From contig CAOJXI010000002.1 in assembly GCA_948465665.1 (NCBI GenBank), positions 1 through 39,170 of the forward strand: 39,170 nucleotides of DNA, given 5' to 3'. The translations under genes were made by a program, and so were the position numbers. Positions 14,437 to 23,378 of the stretch are shown piece after piece. This DNA comes from an uncultured Clostridia bacterium (lineage in GTDB: Bacteria > Bacillota > Clostridia > Oscillospirales > Ruminococcaceae). The notes under the pieces are model-generated. The model did not search any database. It saw only the letters and a program-made list of their open reading frames with translations, and had not been told where the DNA came from. Numbering within the stretch: the stretch's first letter is position 1; every line of letters begins with the position of its first letter.

Positions 14437-17064
14437 GTGTCCATTCCATCTTCTGAAAATCTTTCCCCTATGATGCGGCAGTATTTTGCTGTCAAAGAGC
14501 AGTATGCAGACTGCATCCTGTTTTTTCGGCTCGGCGACTTTTATGAAATGTTTTTCGACGACGCGAAACGGGTTTCCAATGAACTGGAATTAACGCTGAC
14601 TGGCCGGGACTGCGGTTTAAAAGAACGCGCCCCTATGTGCGGCGTGCCATATCACAGTGCAGAATCTTATATTTCCCGCCTTATCAAAAAGGGGTATAAA
14701 GTTGCTATCTGTGAACAGATGGAGGATCCCGCCACAACGAAAGGGATGGTGCGCCGGGAGGTGATACGGGTTGTAACCCCTGGTACAGTTGTTGAAAGCG
14801 CCATGCTGGACGAAGGCAGCAATAATTTTATTGCCAGTATTTACGCGGCAGAAAATGGGATTGGCTTTGCTTTTTCGGATATTACCACAGGCGAGGTTTA
14901 CCTTTGCGATTTGGCAGCCGGGGCAGAGGACAGGTTAAAAAATGAACTGGGGAAAATTGCCCCGTCAGAGGTCATTTTTAATGCGGATTTTACCAAATAT
15001 ACAGAGCTTGGGGCATTTTTAAAAGACCGCCTGCATTGTACCGCTGATTTGATAGAGGACAGCGCTTTTGCATACAATGCCGCCTGCCAGCTCCTATGCC
15101 GCCATTTCAAGGCGGATTCAATCGGGGAAATGGGTTTGTCCGATCTGCTTTACGGCGTTCCGGCGGCAGCGGCGCTTTTGGGGTATGTGCAGAAAACCCA
15201 TGAAGCAGCCGCCAGCCGAATTGTTTCGCTCAACCGGTATTCTGACGCTCAATTTATGAACCTGGATTTAAATTCCCGCCGGAACTTGGAATTGACGGAA
15301 ACCATGCGCAGCCGGGAAAGGCATGGAACCCTTTTATGGGTAATTGATAAAACCAAAACTGCTATGGGCAAGCGGCTTCTCCGCAGCTATGTAGAGCAGC
15401 CCCTGATTAATCCAACTGCCATTAACAAGCGCTTAAACGCAGTGACAGAGCTGTTTGGGGAAACGATGGTACGGGAAGAAATCCGGGAACTGCTGGCGAA
15501 AATTCCAGACTTGGAACGGCTGATGACCCGTGTCATTTACGGGAATATAGGGCCAAGGGAATTAAAAGCCCTGGAGGGAGGGCTTAGGCTTCTTCCTCTT
15601 TTGAAGGAGAAAACTGCTGGTTTGAAAAGTATCTTCTTAAAAGAAACCCATCGTCAGATAGACACTTTAACGGATGTGGCGGACTGTATTTCCTGCGCCA
15701 TACGGGAGGATCCGCCTGCCTTGCTGCGGGAGGGCAATATCATACGCCAGGGGTTCAGCCAGGAATTGGATGAGCTCAGGGATATCCTTTCAAACGCGAA
15801 GAAGTATATTGCAGGGATTGAAGCAGCGGAACGGGAAAAAACCGGTATCAAAAACCTGCGCATCAGCTATAACAAGGTATTTGGCTACTTTATTGAAGTG
15901 ACAAAGTCCTATACTGCCCAAGTGCCGGAAACCTACATCCGCAAGCAGACCCTGACCAACTGTGAACGGTACATAACCCCGGAACTCAAAACCATTGAGG
16001 AAAAAATCCTGGGGGCAGGGGAGAAAATTGCTGCCCTGGAGGTTCATCTGTATGAACAGGTTCGTTCCATGGTTGCCGGTCAGGTAAACCGTATGCAGGA
16101 GACCTCTTCCGCTGTTTCACGGTTAGACGTATATGCCAATCTCGCCCATGTGGCTGTTGAAAATAATTACTGCTGCCCAACAGTAGATTTTTCCGGGGAA
16201 ATCGACATTGACGAGGGCCGCCATCCCGTTGTAGAAAAACTGCTGGAAGGCGGGTTTGTCTCCAACAATACTTTCCTGAATAAAGATTCAGACCGGGTTG
16301 CCATTATTACCGGCCCCAATATGGCTGGAAAATCTACCTTTATGCGGCAGACCGCCTTAATTGTCCTGATGGCGCAGATGGGTTCCTATGTGCCTGCCAG
16401 CCGTGCCCATATTGGGACAGTAGACGGGATTTATACTAGGGTTGGAGCTGCGGACGACCTGGCTTCAGGGCAGTCTACTTTTATGGTGGAAATGAATGAA
16501 GTTTCCTATATCCTGAAAAACGCCACTTCTGACAGCCTTCTGATTCTGGACGAAATCGGAAGGGGAACCTCTACCTTTGACGGGATGAGCATTGCAAGGG
16601 CGGTTGTTGAACATATTGCCGATAAGAAAAAACTGGGGTGCAAAGCGCTTTTCGCTACACACTACCACGAACTTACTGAACTGGAAAACCGGGTAGAGGG
16701 GATTAAAAATTATAATGTCGCTGTTATCAAAAAGGGATATGATATTACCTTTTTGCGGCGCATCATTCCGGGAGGAGCGGATGACAGCTACGGCATTGAG
16801 GTTTCCAGGCTGGCGGGAATCCCGGAAAGCATCCTGAAACGCGCCCATGCTATTTTGGACGATTTGGAACAGGGAAGGGCTGTTGAGCTCCCTAAAAAGC
16901 CAAAGCCGCAGGAAACAATTATGGACGGGCAGCTTACTTTAACCACTGCTGCCGACCATCCTGTAATTTCCCGTATCAGGGCGATTAATTTCGACCAAAT
17001 AACTCCCCTCCAAGCGTTAAACTTACTATATGAACTGAAATCCCTGGCAGATAATGGAAAATAA
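14437..17064 (+). CDS. mutS: DNA mismatch repair protein MutS
   Basis: The 875-aa protein is a full-length MutS that recognises mispaired bases and recruits MutL. The mismatch-reading F-x-E is in GDFYEMFF (F35, E37). The ATPase has Walker A GPNMAGKST near residue 626, then LLILDEIGRGTSTFDG (Walker B and signature) and the FATHYHELTE switch. A C-terminal helix-turn-helix region closes the protein. The start is a GTG with AGGAGG six bases upstream. mutL follows after 81 bases. The stretch before it is the composite repeat and MITE relic; no convincing promoter was found there. Confidence 0.98.
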   Translation: MSIPSSENLSPMMRQYFAVKEQYADCILFFRLGDFYEMFFDDAKRVSNELELTLTGRDCGLKERAPMCGVPYHSAESYISRLIKKGYKVAICEQMEDPATTKGMVRREVIRVVTPGTVVESAMLDEGSNNFIASIYAAENGIGFAFSDITTGEVYLCDLAAGAEDRLKNELGKIAPSEVIFNADFTKYTELGAFLKDRLHCTADLIEDSAFAYNAACQLLCRHFKADSIGEMGLSDLLYGVPAAAALLGYVQKTHEAAASRIVSLNRYSDAQFMNLDLNSRRNLELTETMRSRERHGTLLWVIDKTKTAMGKRLLRSYVEQPLINPTAINKRLNAVTELFGETMVREEIRELLAKIPDLERLMTRVIYGNIGPRELKALEGGLRLLPLLKEKTAGLKSIFLKETHRQIDTLTDVADCISCAIREDPPALLREGNIIRQGFSQELDELRDILSNAKKYIAGIEAAEREKTGIKNLRISYNKVFGYFIEVTKSYTAQVPETYIRKQTLTNCERYITPELKTIEEKILGAGEKIAALEVHLYEQVRSMVAGQVNRMQETSSAVSRLDVYANLAHVAVENNYCCPTVDFSGEIDIDEGRHPVVEKLLEGGFVSNNTFLNKDSDRVAIITGPNMAGKSTFMRQTALIVLMAQMGSYVPASRAHIGTVDGIYTRVGAADDLASGQSTFMVEMNEVSYILKNATSDSLLILDEIGRGTSTFDGMSIARAVVEHIADKKKLGCKALFATHYHELTELENRVEGIKNYNVAVIKKGYDITFLRRIIPGGADDSYGIEVSRLAGIPESILKRAHAILDDLEQGRAVELPKKPKPQETIMDGQLTLTTAADHPVISRIRAINFDQITPLQALNLLYELKSLADNGK

Positions 17065-17145
17065 TATTATGATAATACATATGGCAGCGTACAAAATATT
17101 AGATTGGTATCCGGGTCTTGACCATGGCAGAAAGGAAGGAACGGT

Positions 17146-19125
17146 ATGCAGCAAAAGCCTTCGCCCATTCGGGTGCTGGATAAGGAAACGGCAGAATTGA
17201 TTGCAGCAGGGGAAGTTGTGGAACGTCCTGCTTCCATTGTAAAAGAATTACTGGAAAATTCAGTGGATTCTGGGGCGGATGCAATTACCCTTGAAATTCG
17301 TAATGGCGGCGTTACCTTTATTCGTGTTTCGGACAACGGGTGCGGCATCCATCGTGCCGATGTGCCGACAGCCTTTCTCCGCCATGCTACCAGCAAAATT
17401 TCCCAAAAGGCAGATTTGCAGTCCATCCTCACATATGGATTCCGGGGAGAGGCTTTGGCGGCAGTTGCGGCAGTTGCCAAAGTGGAGGTTTTGACCAGGG
17501 CAGAGGACGAGCTTTCCGGCACGCATTACTGTATTGAGGGAGGTTCTCCCATCTGTTGTGAAGACGCGGGGTGTCCTCAAGGAACTTCGATTACTGTCCG
17601 CGACCTGTTCTATAATACCCCAGCCCGTATGAAATTCCTCAAACGGGATTCTGTTGAAACCTCTGCTGTCAGCGCTGTGATAGAAAGGGCTGCTGTTTCA
17701 AATCCCAAAATCGCTATGAAATTTATTGTAAATGGGAATGTGCGGCTCCATACCCCTGGGGACGGAAAACCTCTGTCTGCCATCCATATGGTGTTTGGGA
17801 AGGATTTTTCCGGCGCTCTGCTCCCAGCGGAAAACCGGAACGGGGGAGTAATGGTAAGCGGATTTATTATCCGCCCGGAAGCTGCCCGTTCCAACCGGTC
17901 TATGCAGTATTTTTTTGTCAACGGACGTTATATCCGCTCTAAAATATGCTCCGCTGCATTGGATGAAGGATATAAGGGAAGCGTTATGGCGGGCAGGTTC
18001 GCGGCCTGCGTGCTCAATGTGGAGGTTGACCCATCACAGGTAGATGTAAATGTCCATCCAGCTAAAATCGAAGTCAAATTTTCCGATGAAAAGGCAGTAT
18101 ATGACGCAGTTTACTTTGCGGTACGGTCAGTTCTGCATAAAAATGACCTCAGCCCCCAACTGCAAATGAAAGGCATGGATTTCCATAAGCAAACGTCTTT
18201 TGATTACCGCAGTTCCGCCCCTGCCAGTCCAGCCGGCTATGAGGCAAAAGAAAAGCCCCTTCGGATGAGCGCTCAGGAATACCGCGCCGCAGTGCAGGGG
18301 AAAAATTTGCCCGAACCTCCCCCTGCCGGAGAATTTCCAAATCTCCCGCCAAAACCGAAACAGCCGCCAGCTGCCCCTGCCTATCCAGCTGGTAAGCCTT
18401 TCCTTTTACATGACCGCCCCCCGGAGCTTCTCCAGCAGCAGGATGATGCACCAAATGTTTTAAAAAAGGAAGGGGACAGTCCGCTGCTCCCCCCTCTGAT
18501 CCCAGCAATGGAACCGCCGCCGGAAAACAGCCCGTTTCGGGAAAAGGGGCGTTTTGAGGATGCGCGGATCGTAGGGGAGCTGTTTGAAACTTATCTAGTT
18601 TTGGAACAGGGGGATAGAATCCTTTTGGTGGACAAACATGCGGCCCATGAGCGTTTGCTTTATGAACGCTTTAAGGCGGATGCAGATCAAAGCAGTCGGC
18701 AGTTTCTGCTGGAGCCAGTAACAGTAAACCTTTCCAGCGAGGAATTCGGCGCGCTGGTTCAAAACCAGGATGCTTTACACGGGTCGGGATTTTCCATAGA
18801 GGAATTCGGTTTTAATACGGTTTTGGTACGGGAAGCCCCTATGTCAGCCGATGGTTTTGATTTAGCTGAACTGGTGACAGACCTTGCGCAGCAGCTCCTT
18901 CACAGCCGCAGACATCTTCTCCCGGAAAAAATAGACGACCTGCTGCACAATATCGCCTGCCGCTGCGCTATCAAAGCCCACAACCGGACCTCGAAGGAGG
19001 AATTTGAGGAAATCCTCCGCCTGCTGTCCGAACATGAGGACGTGAAATTCTGTCCCCACGGCCGTCCTATTGCAACGGTGCTGACAAAGCGGGAAATCGA
19101 AAAACAGTTTGGAAGGATTGTTTAA
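17146..19125 (+). CDS. mutL: DNA mismatch repair protein MutL
   Basis: The 659-aa protein has an N-terminal GHKL ATPase (ELLENSVDSGADAI, DNGCGI, GFRGEAL, then GTSITVRDLFYNTPAR) and a proline-rich linker (about residues 350-450). The C-terminal nicking endonuclease has a metal motif that reads DKHAAHERLLYE (about 496-507), against the usual DQHAxxExxxxE. The supporting CRCAIKAHN and CPHGRP are also present. It should therefore nick the error-containing strand, as in bacteria without MutH. The ATG has GGAAGGAACGG before it. The stop is separated by one base from the GTG of miaA. Confidence 0.97.
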   Translation: MQQKPSPIRVLDKETAELIAAGEVVERPASIVKELLENSVDSGADAITLEIRNGGVTFIRVSDNGCGIHRADVPTAFLRHATSKISQKADLQSILTYGFRGEALAAVAAVAKVEVLTRAEDELSGTHYCIEGGSPICCEDAGCPQGTSITVRDLFYNTPARMKFLKRDSVETSAVSAVIERAAVSNPKIAMKFIVNGNVRLHTPGDGKPLSAIHMVFGKDFSGALLPAENRNGGVMVSGFIIRPEAARSNRSMQYFFVNGRYIRSKICSAALDEGYKGSVMAGRFAACVLNVEVDPSQVDVNVHPAKIEVKFSDEKAVYDAVYFAVRSVLHKNDLSPQLQMKGMDFHKQTSFDYRSSAPASPAGYEAKEKPLRMSAQEYRAAVQGKNLPEPPPAGEFPNLPPKPKQPPAAPAYPAGKPFLLHDRPPELLQQQDDAPNVLKKEGDSPLLPPLIPAMEPPPENSPFREKGRFEDARIVGELFETYLVLEQGDRILLVDKHAAHERLLYERFKADADQSSRQFLLEPVTVNLSSEEFGALVQNQDALHGSGFSIEEFGFNTVLVREAPMSADGFDLAELVTDLAQQLLHSRRHLLPEKIDDLLHNIACRCAIKAHNRTSKEEFEEILRLLSEHEDVKFCPHGRPIATVLTKREIEKQFGRIV

Positions 19126-19126
19126 T

Positions 19127-20113
19127 GTGCTGGAATATGAGAAAATCCCCGTTGTTGCCGTCATAGGCCCGACCGCTTCCGGTAAAACGCGCCTTGCCGT
19201 TGATTTAGCCAGGCTTTTTGATGGAGAGGTCGTTTCTGCAGATTCCATGCAGATTTACCGGTATATGGATATCGGCACTGCCAAAGTTACCGGGGAAGAA
19301 CAAAAAGGGGTTCCCCATCATATGATTGATTTCCTTGACCCTGGCCAGCCTTTCAGCGTGGCAGACTATGTGGAGATGGCCGGAAATTGTGTGGAGGATA
19401 TCTATAAAAGGGGAAAAATCCCCATCTTAGCCGGGGGAACCGGGCTGTATGTGGATTCTCTTTTGGATAACACGGTTTTCCAGCCCATACGTTCTGATCC
19501 CGAACTTCGTCTTTCCCTCCAAAGGGAAGCGGATGAAAACGGCGGCGAATATCTTTTAAACCAGCTGGCACAGATAGACCCAGAAACCGCCGCAAAACTT
19601 CATCCCAATAATAAAGGCCGTATTATCAGGGCGCTGGAAGTTTTCCGCCTTACCGGAATCCCTATGAGCGTTCATCAAAAAGAAGCCGTATCCCATCCGT
19701 CGCCCTATGAAAGCTGCTATATTGGATTGGATTTTTCCCAGAGACAAATATTGTATGAAAGAATCAACCAAAGGGTGGAGCAGATGCTTAAAGACGGATT
19801 GGAAGGCGAAGCCCGTTTGCTGGCGCAGAAAGGTTTTGGAGCCACAGCAGCACAGGCGATTGGGTACAAAGAATTTCTGCCGTACTGGAATGGAGAACGT
19901 TCCCTGGCGGAAACAACGGAAGAGATTAAGCGCCAAACCCGCCGGTATGCCAAACGCCAGTTGACCTGGTTCCGGCGCAGGCAGGAAATCCATTGGCTCT
20001 ATCCAGATTTAGAACCCTACCCGGCCCTGTTGGAAAAGGCGTCTTCCTTTATCCGGGATAAGCTGAAAATAGAAATACAGCACAAAACAGCTGAAATATT
20101 TGAAAAGGAGTAA
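19127..20113 (+). CDS. miaA: tRNA dimethylallyltransferase
   Basis: MiaA transfers a dimethylallyl group to A37 of tRNAs reading UNN codons, making the substrate of MiaB encoded upstream in the same cluster. Visible motifs: the P-loop GPTASGKT (residues 14-21), VSADSMQIYRYMDIGTAKVT, HHMIDFLDP, LAGGTGLYVDSLL, and the late QAIGYKEF and KRQTRRYAKRQLTWFRR. The start is placed at GTG 19127 (328 aa), one base after the mutL stop, with GGAAGG about ten bases upstream. TTG codons at 19109 and 19118 are in frame but too close to or inside that ribosome site. Confidence 0.96.
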   Translation: MLEYEKIPVVAVIGPTASGKTRLAVDLARLFDGEVVSADSMQIYRYMDIGTAKVTGEEQKGVPHHMIDFLDPGQPFSVADYVEMAGNCVEDIYKRGKIPILAGGTGLYVDSLLDNTVFQPIRSDPELRLSLQREADENGGEYLLNQLAQIDPETAAKLHPNNKGRIIRALEVFRLTGIPMSVHQKEAVSHPSPYESCYIGLDFSQRQILYERINQRVEQMLKDGLEGEARLLAQKGFGATAAQAIGYKEFLPYWNGERSLAETTEEIKRQTRRYAKRQLTWFRRRQEIHWLYPDLEPYPALLEKASSFIRDKLKIEIQHKTAEIFEKE

Positions 20114-20118
20114 TATAA

Positions 20119-20391
20119 ATGAAAAATATCAATTTACAGGACGTTTTTTTAAACCAGGTTCGCCGGGCAAAACTGCTTGTCACTGTATACCTGACCAATG
20201 GGTTCCAATTTAAAGGCATTGTAAAAGGCTTTGACAACTATGTTGTTATTTTGGACTGCGACGGCAGGCAGAACTTGGTCTATAAGCACGCTATTTCCAC
20301 CGTTATCCCGTCAAAGCCCATTGGTATCCTGGACATTTCCCCGTCCGGCGAGGGGGAAGATTCTGAAATTGACGCTGGAAATGAAGAATGA
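20119..20391 (+). CDS. hfq: RNA chaperone Hfq
   Basis: The 90-aa protein begins [20 protein letters not shown], has Sm1 ([20 protein letters not shown]) and Sm2 in the [12 protein letters not shown] form, then an acidic tail ([13 protein letters not shown]). Hfq forms a hexameric ring that binds small RNAs and mRNAs. The YKHA of Sm2 is the common variant of the YKHAI core. It starts five bases after the miaA stop, the usual miaA-hfq pairing, and AAAAGGAG precedes its ATG. Confidence 0.96.
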   Translation: MKNINLQDVFLNQVRRAKLLVTVYLTNGFQFKGIVKGFDNYVVILDCDGRQNLVYKHAISTVIPSKPIGILDISPSGEGEDSEIDAGNEE

Positions 20392-20412
20392 GCCAGAGCA
20401 TAGGCCATTGGG

Positions 20413-20427
20413 GGGAGGTGTTCTCCC
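20413..20427 (+). promoter_or_regulatory. Hairpin over the ribosome site of the HlyD-like gene
   Basis: GGGAG (20413-20417), which is the ribosome site, can pair with CTCCC (20423-20427) directly next to the ATG, with a GTGTT loop. Such a hairpin could reduce or gate translation. Confidence 0.35.
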
Positions 20428-21666
20428 ATGCGGATTAATTTTCTGGCAAAGCTCTGCTTTTTCTTCGTGATAGCCTGCGTTTTGGCTATGGTTGGATATC
20501 AGATTTACCTGAAAGCTTCTGCTCCTTATGAAACAATGGAAGCAAAGGGGGTCGTTGTCAGGGACAGTTATTCTACCACTGCTTTGGTGCTGCGGGATGA
20601 AAAGGTCATCCCTATGGTTAACCGTGGAACGGTAAGTTATCTGTTCAACGATGTGGCGAAAGTAACGGAAGGTATGGCTGTGGCGGAAATCTATGAAAGC
20701 TATGAACAGGTTGCATTGAAACACCGCATCGCCCTTTTAGACGAAGAAATTAAAATGATATCAGAAGCAGACGATCCCGGCGTGACCGAAGTTGCTAATT
20801 TGGATTCTATCAACCGTCTGGTTTTGGCACAGATCAAAAAGCTGGGGGAAACCACGGTAAAGGGCGTTGTGGGGAGTGTCAACGGGATTAAAAACGAGCT
20901 GACCAAACAGTTGAGCAAAAAACAGATTATCACTGGGCTGGAGGAAAATTTCATCGTCCGGCAGACAGCTTTGGAGACAGAAAAGGCGGAGCTGGAAGGG
21001 CAGTTTCGTCTTGCCAAGCCCCAGGTTATCACTGCCCCGGAATCGGGCTACTTTATTGGCTATTCTGATGGGTATGAAAGTTCCCTGACTACCGAATATG
21101 CCCAGAGTATGACCTTGGATGTGTTCGATATGTTTATGGAAGGACAGAACCAGGATGTGGCAGACCCTGCCCAAACCGTAGGGAAGGTAATTTCTAATTA
21201 TAACTGGTATATTGCCTACCCTGTCTCCAATGACAGCCTTTCTGAATTTAGGAAGGGAGCCAGTTATAATCTGAATTTTCTGAGTATTGGGGTAAACGAT
21301 GTACAGGCAAAAGTTTATGATATTATTACCGAAAAAGATGAAGACCGAAGCCTGATTATTTTTAAGAGTAATCTTATGTCTTCCGAGCTGGCGTCAGTTC
21401 GATTCCCGGAAATTGAGATTGTATTTCGGTCTTACGACGGCTTACAGGTACCTGTCTCAGCGCTCCACTATTCCAATGAAAAAGGATATACTGGAGTCTA
21501 CGTCCAAGAAGCGAACGTTATCCGGTTTAAAAAGGTGGAGCCGGTTTTCCAGAATGAACGTTTTGTGGTGTCGGAGATAAACCAGTCGGATTCTTCACGT
21601 CTTCAGCTTTTTGACAAGGTAATTACTTCCGGCAAGGATTTGTATGATGGAAAACCTTTGGAATAA
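20428..21666 (+). CDS. HlyD-like single-pass membrane protein
   Basis: The 412-aa protein has one N-terminal membrane anchor (about residues 6-27, AKLCFFFVIACVLAMVGYQI). A large extracytoplasmic part follows, with the membrane-fusion layout: a barrel-like start (VVVRDSYSTTALVLRDEKVI), a helical hairpin around residues 88-190, and returning beta segments (VITAPESGYFIGYSDG). The family is HlyD-like adaptor proteins. No ABC or other exporter partner is beside it, and it sits between hfq and sepF among division genes, so a role at the envelope or septum is possible but not shown. The ATG follows GGGGGGAGG closely. A long gap with its own sepF promoter follows. Confidence 0.75.
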   Translation: MRINFLAKLCFFFVIACVLAMVGYQIYLKASAPYETMEAKGVVVRDSYSTTALVLRDEKVIPMVNRGTVSYLFNDVAKVTEGMAVAEIYESYEQVALKHRIALLDEEIKMISEADDPGVTEVANLDSINRLVLAQIKKLGETTVKGVVGSVNGIKNELTKQLSKKQIITGLEENFIVRQTALETEKAELEGQFRLAKPQVITAPESGYFIGYSDGYESSLTTEYAQSMTLDVFDMFMEGQNQDVADPAQTVGKVISNYNWYIAYPVSNDSLSEFRKGASYNLNFLSIGVNDVQAKVYDIITEKDEDRSLIIFKSNLMSSELASVRFPEIEIVFRSYDGLQVPVSALHYSNEKGYTGVYVQEANVIRFKKVEPVFQNERFVVSEINQSDSSRLQLFDKVITSGKDLYDGKPLE

Positions 21667-21749
21667 CAAAGTTAATACAGTTATTATAGAAACACCTCTT
21701 TAATATACTCCTAATAATAAAGAAAACGATAAAGAAATGTTTGGATATC

Positions 21750-21778
21750 TTGACATCCGGGAGAAAAATGAAGATAAT
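21750..21778 (+). promoter_or_regulatory. Sigma-A promoter of sepF
   Basis: Perfect TTGACA (21750-21755), a 17-base spacer and GATAAT (21773-21778) lie within the 236-base gap after the HlyD-like gene. The leader to sepF would be about 115 bases. Confidence 0.8.
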
Positions 21779-21902
21779 AGTAATTATGATTATGTCGTTA
21801 TGCTCTAAACCCTTGTTTTTTAGACAGCCGGATATTGGAAGTTTAAAACTTATGAGGTAAGAAAAAACAGGGCAGGGAAGCGTTTACGGACAGGAGGCTT
21901 TT

Positions 21903-22367
21903 ATGGCAGGGTTTATTGATAAGTTTAAAGACTTAATGGGAATACCGCCGGAGGACGACGAGGATCAGGACGAACTGGACAGCGACCAGGATTATGAAAT
22001 GGACGACGAACCTCTGGACAATGACTTTTTTTCAGATTCTGGAAACAGCTCCTCCACAAAACACAATAAAGTTGTAAAAGTTCATGCTACTACACAGCTT
22101 CAAGTGGTTATTGTAAAACCAGAGAAGTTTGAAGACGCAAGTTCTATCGCTGACCGCCTGAACGACAAGCATACAGTTGTCCTTAATCTGGAATCCTGCA
22201 GCAAGGATGTTTCCCGCCGTTTGATAGACTTTTTAAGCGGCGTTGCCTATGCAAACCGTGGGCAGATTAAAAAGGTCGCCAACAGTACCTTCATTATTAC
22301 GCCATATCATGTTGATATTATGGGGGATCTGATGGACGAGCTGGAAAGCAGCGGTATCTATTTCTAA
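21903..22367 (+). CDS. sepF: Cell division protein SepF
   Basis: The 154-aa protein opens with the amphipathic membrane-binding helix MAGFIDKFKDLMG. A long acidic linker rich in D and E follows (about residues 17-45), then the DUF552 domain (VVIVKPEKFEDASSIADRLN, VVLNLESCSKDVSRRLIDFL). SepF tethers FtsZ filaments to the membrane at the division site. ACAGGAGG is upstream. Its TAA overlaps the ATG of ylmH by one base, so the two are coupled. Confidence 0.95.
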   Translation: MAGFIDKFKDLMGIPPEDDEDQDELDSDQDYEMDDEPLDNDFFSDSGNSSSTKHNKVVKVHATTQLQVVIVKPEKFEDASSIADRLNDKHTVVLNLESCSKDVSRRLIDFLSGVAYANRGQIKKVANSTFIITPYHVDIMGDLMDELESSGIYF

Positions 22368-23143
22368 TGGATATAAGAAGATTTGTTCAGGAACTTTCCC
22401 AGGAAGACCGCATCTTTCTTTCCAGGGCAGAGGACGCTTTTGCCGTTGCCAGCGAAAAATGTATTGAAAAGTTTTCCGCCTTTCTGGACGGCAGGCAGCA
22501 GATGCTTGCCCGGCAGGCTGCACAGAAAGCTGGATTTGAAAATTTCCTTTTATTTGGCGGGATGCCGGAAAGCGAGCGCAGAATATTAGGATGTTTCCCT
22601 TATTATGAGGAACCAGAACCGGATAAGTTTCCCATTGTCCCACTTACCTTTACTTACCGGACAGCAGATTCACTGACCCATCGGGATTTTTTAGGATGCT
22701 TTATGGCGTTAAATCTGAAACGGGAAACAATAGGGGATATTTTAGTTGGGGAAGGGCGCTGTATTGCTTTTTTTCTGCCGCAGGCTGCGGAAATTGCCGA
22801 AACGGAAATCTCTAAAATCGGAAGGGTCGGGGTTGGCGTTCAAAAAGGAATTGTGGGAGAGCCGCCCTTACTATACCATACCAAAAAAGAAGAAGGTGTT
22901 GTAAGTTCGCTTCGGTTAGACTGCCTAGTTGCCCTGGTCTGCAAGGTCAGCAGGGAGAAGGCTCAGCAGCTTATACGTTCTGGTCTTGTTGTGCTTTGCT
23001 GGCAGGTATGTACGGACGTTGCTTTTACACTGGAAAAAGGGGATGTTTTTTCCATACGCGGATTTGGTAAATTTCGGCTGGAACAGGTTGGCGCCCCTAC
23101 TAAAAAGGGCAGGCTTCATCTTATATACAGCCAATATGTATAA
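22367..23143 (+). CDS. ylmH: YlmH-type S4 domain RNA-binding protein
   Basis: The 258-aa protein shows the YlmH family pattern. A helical N-terminus contains LFGGMPESERRILGCFPYYE. The middle has HRDFLGCFMALNLKRETIGDI and GDILVGEG-type segments. The C-terminal S4 domain (SSLRLDCLVALVCKVSREKA, then FSIRGFGKF, about residues 180-250) binds RNA. YlmH works near SepF and DivIVA in Firmicutes and has been linked to ribosome rescue of stalled nascent chains. It overlaps sepF by one base and is followed by a hairpin terminator. Confidence 0.92.
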   Translation: MDIRRFVQELSQEDRIFLSRAEDAFAVASEKCIEKFSAFLDGRQQMLARQAAQKAGFENFLLFGGMPESERRILGCFPYYEEPEPDKFPIVPLTFTYRTADSLTHRDFLGCFMALNLKRETIGDILVGEGRCIAFFLPQAAEIAETEISKIGRVGVGVQKGIVGEPPLLYHTKKEEGVVSSLRLDCLVALVCKVSREKAQQLIRSGLVVLCWQVCTDVAFTLEKGDVFSIRGFGKFRLEQVGAPTKKGRLHLIYSQYV

Positions 23144-23230
23144 ATATCTGGATCTGGTGCAAAACTGCATTTACGATTGCAGGCATTTTCTTTATCTATT
23201 TCATCTGATAAAAACTAAAATTGTATAAAA

Positions 23231-23274
23231 ATCAGCCATAAAAAGATAAAGGGATGTTTATGGCCGATTTTTAT
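23231..23274 (+). terminator. Terminator after ylmH
   Basis: ATCAGCCATAAA (23231-23242) pairs with TTTATGGCCGAT (23257-23268) with one mismatch. It is followed by TTTTAT. Confidence 0.65.
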
Positions 23275-23378
23275 CGGACAATTTTTGAATGGCTAATGTA
23301 AACGACAAACCAAACCCTCCAGATATTCGTTTTCCAGAAGGGAAGTTTGAAAAGAACAGAAAGGAACAGGTCAAGGAC

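Noticed and set aside
17146-19125. MutL metal motif reading DKHA instead of DQHA as a defect
   Set aside because: The aspartate, histidine and glutamates are kept, and the Q to K change is compatible with the family in Firmicutes, so loss of activity is not supported.
21779-21870. Short frame starting MKIIVIMIMSL before sepF
   Set aside because: It overlaps the -10 box of the sepF promoter and has no ribosome site, so it would not be translated from that transcript.
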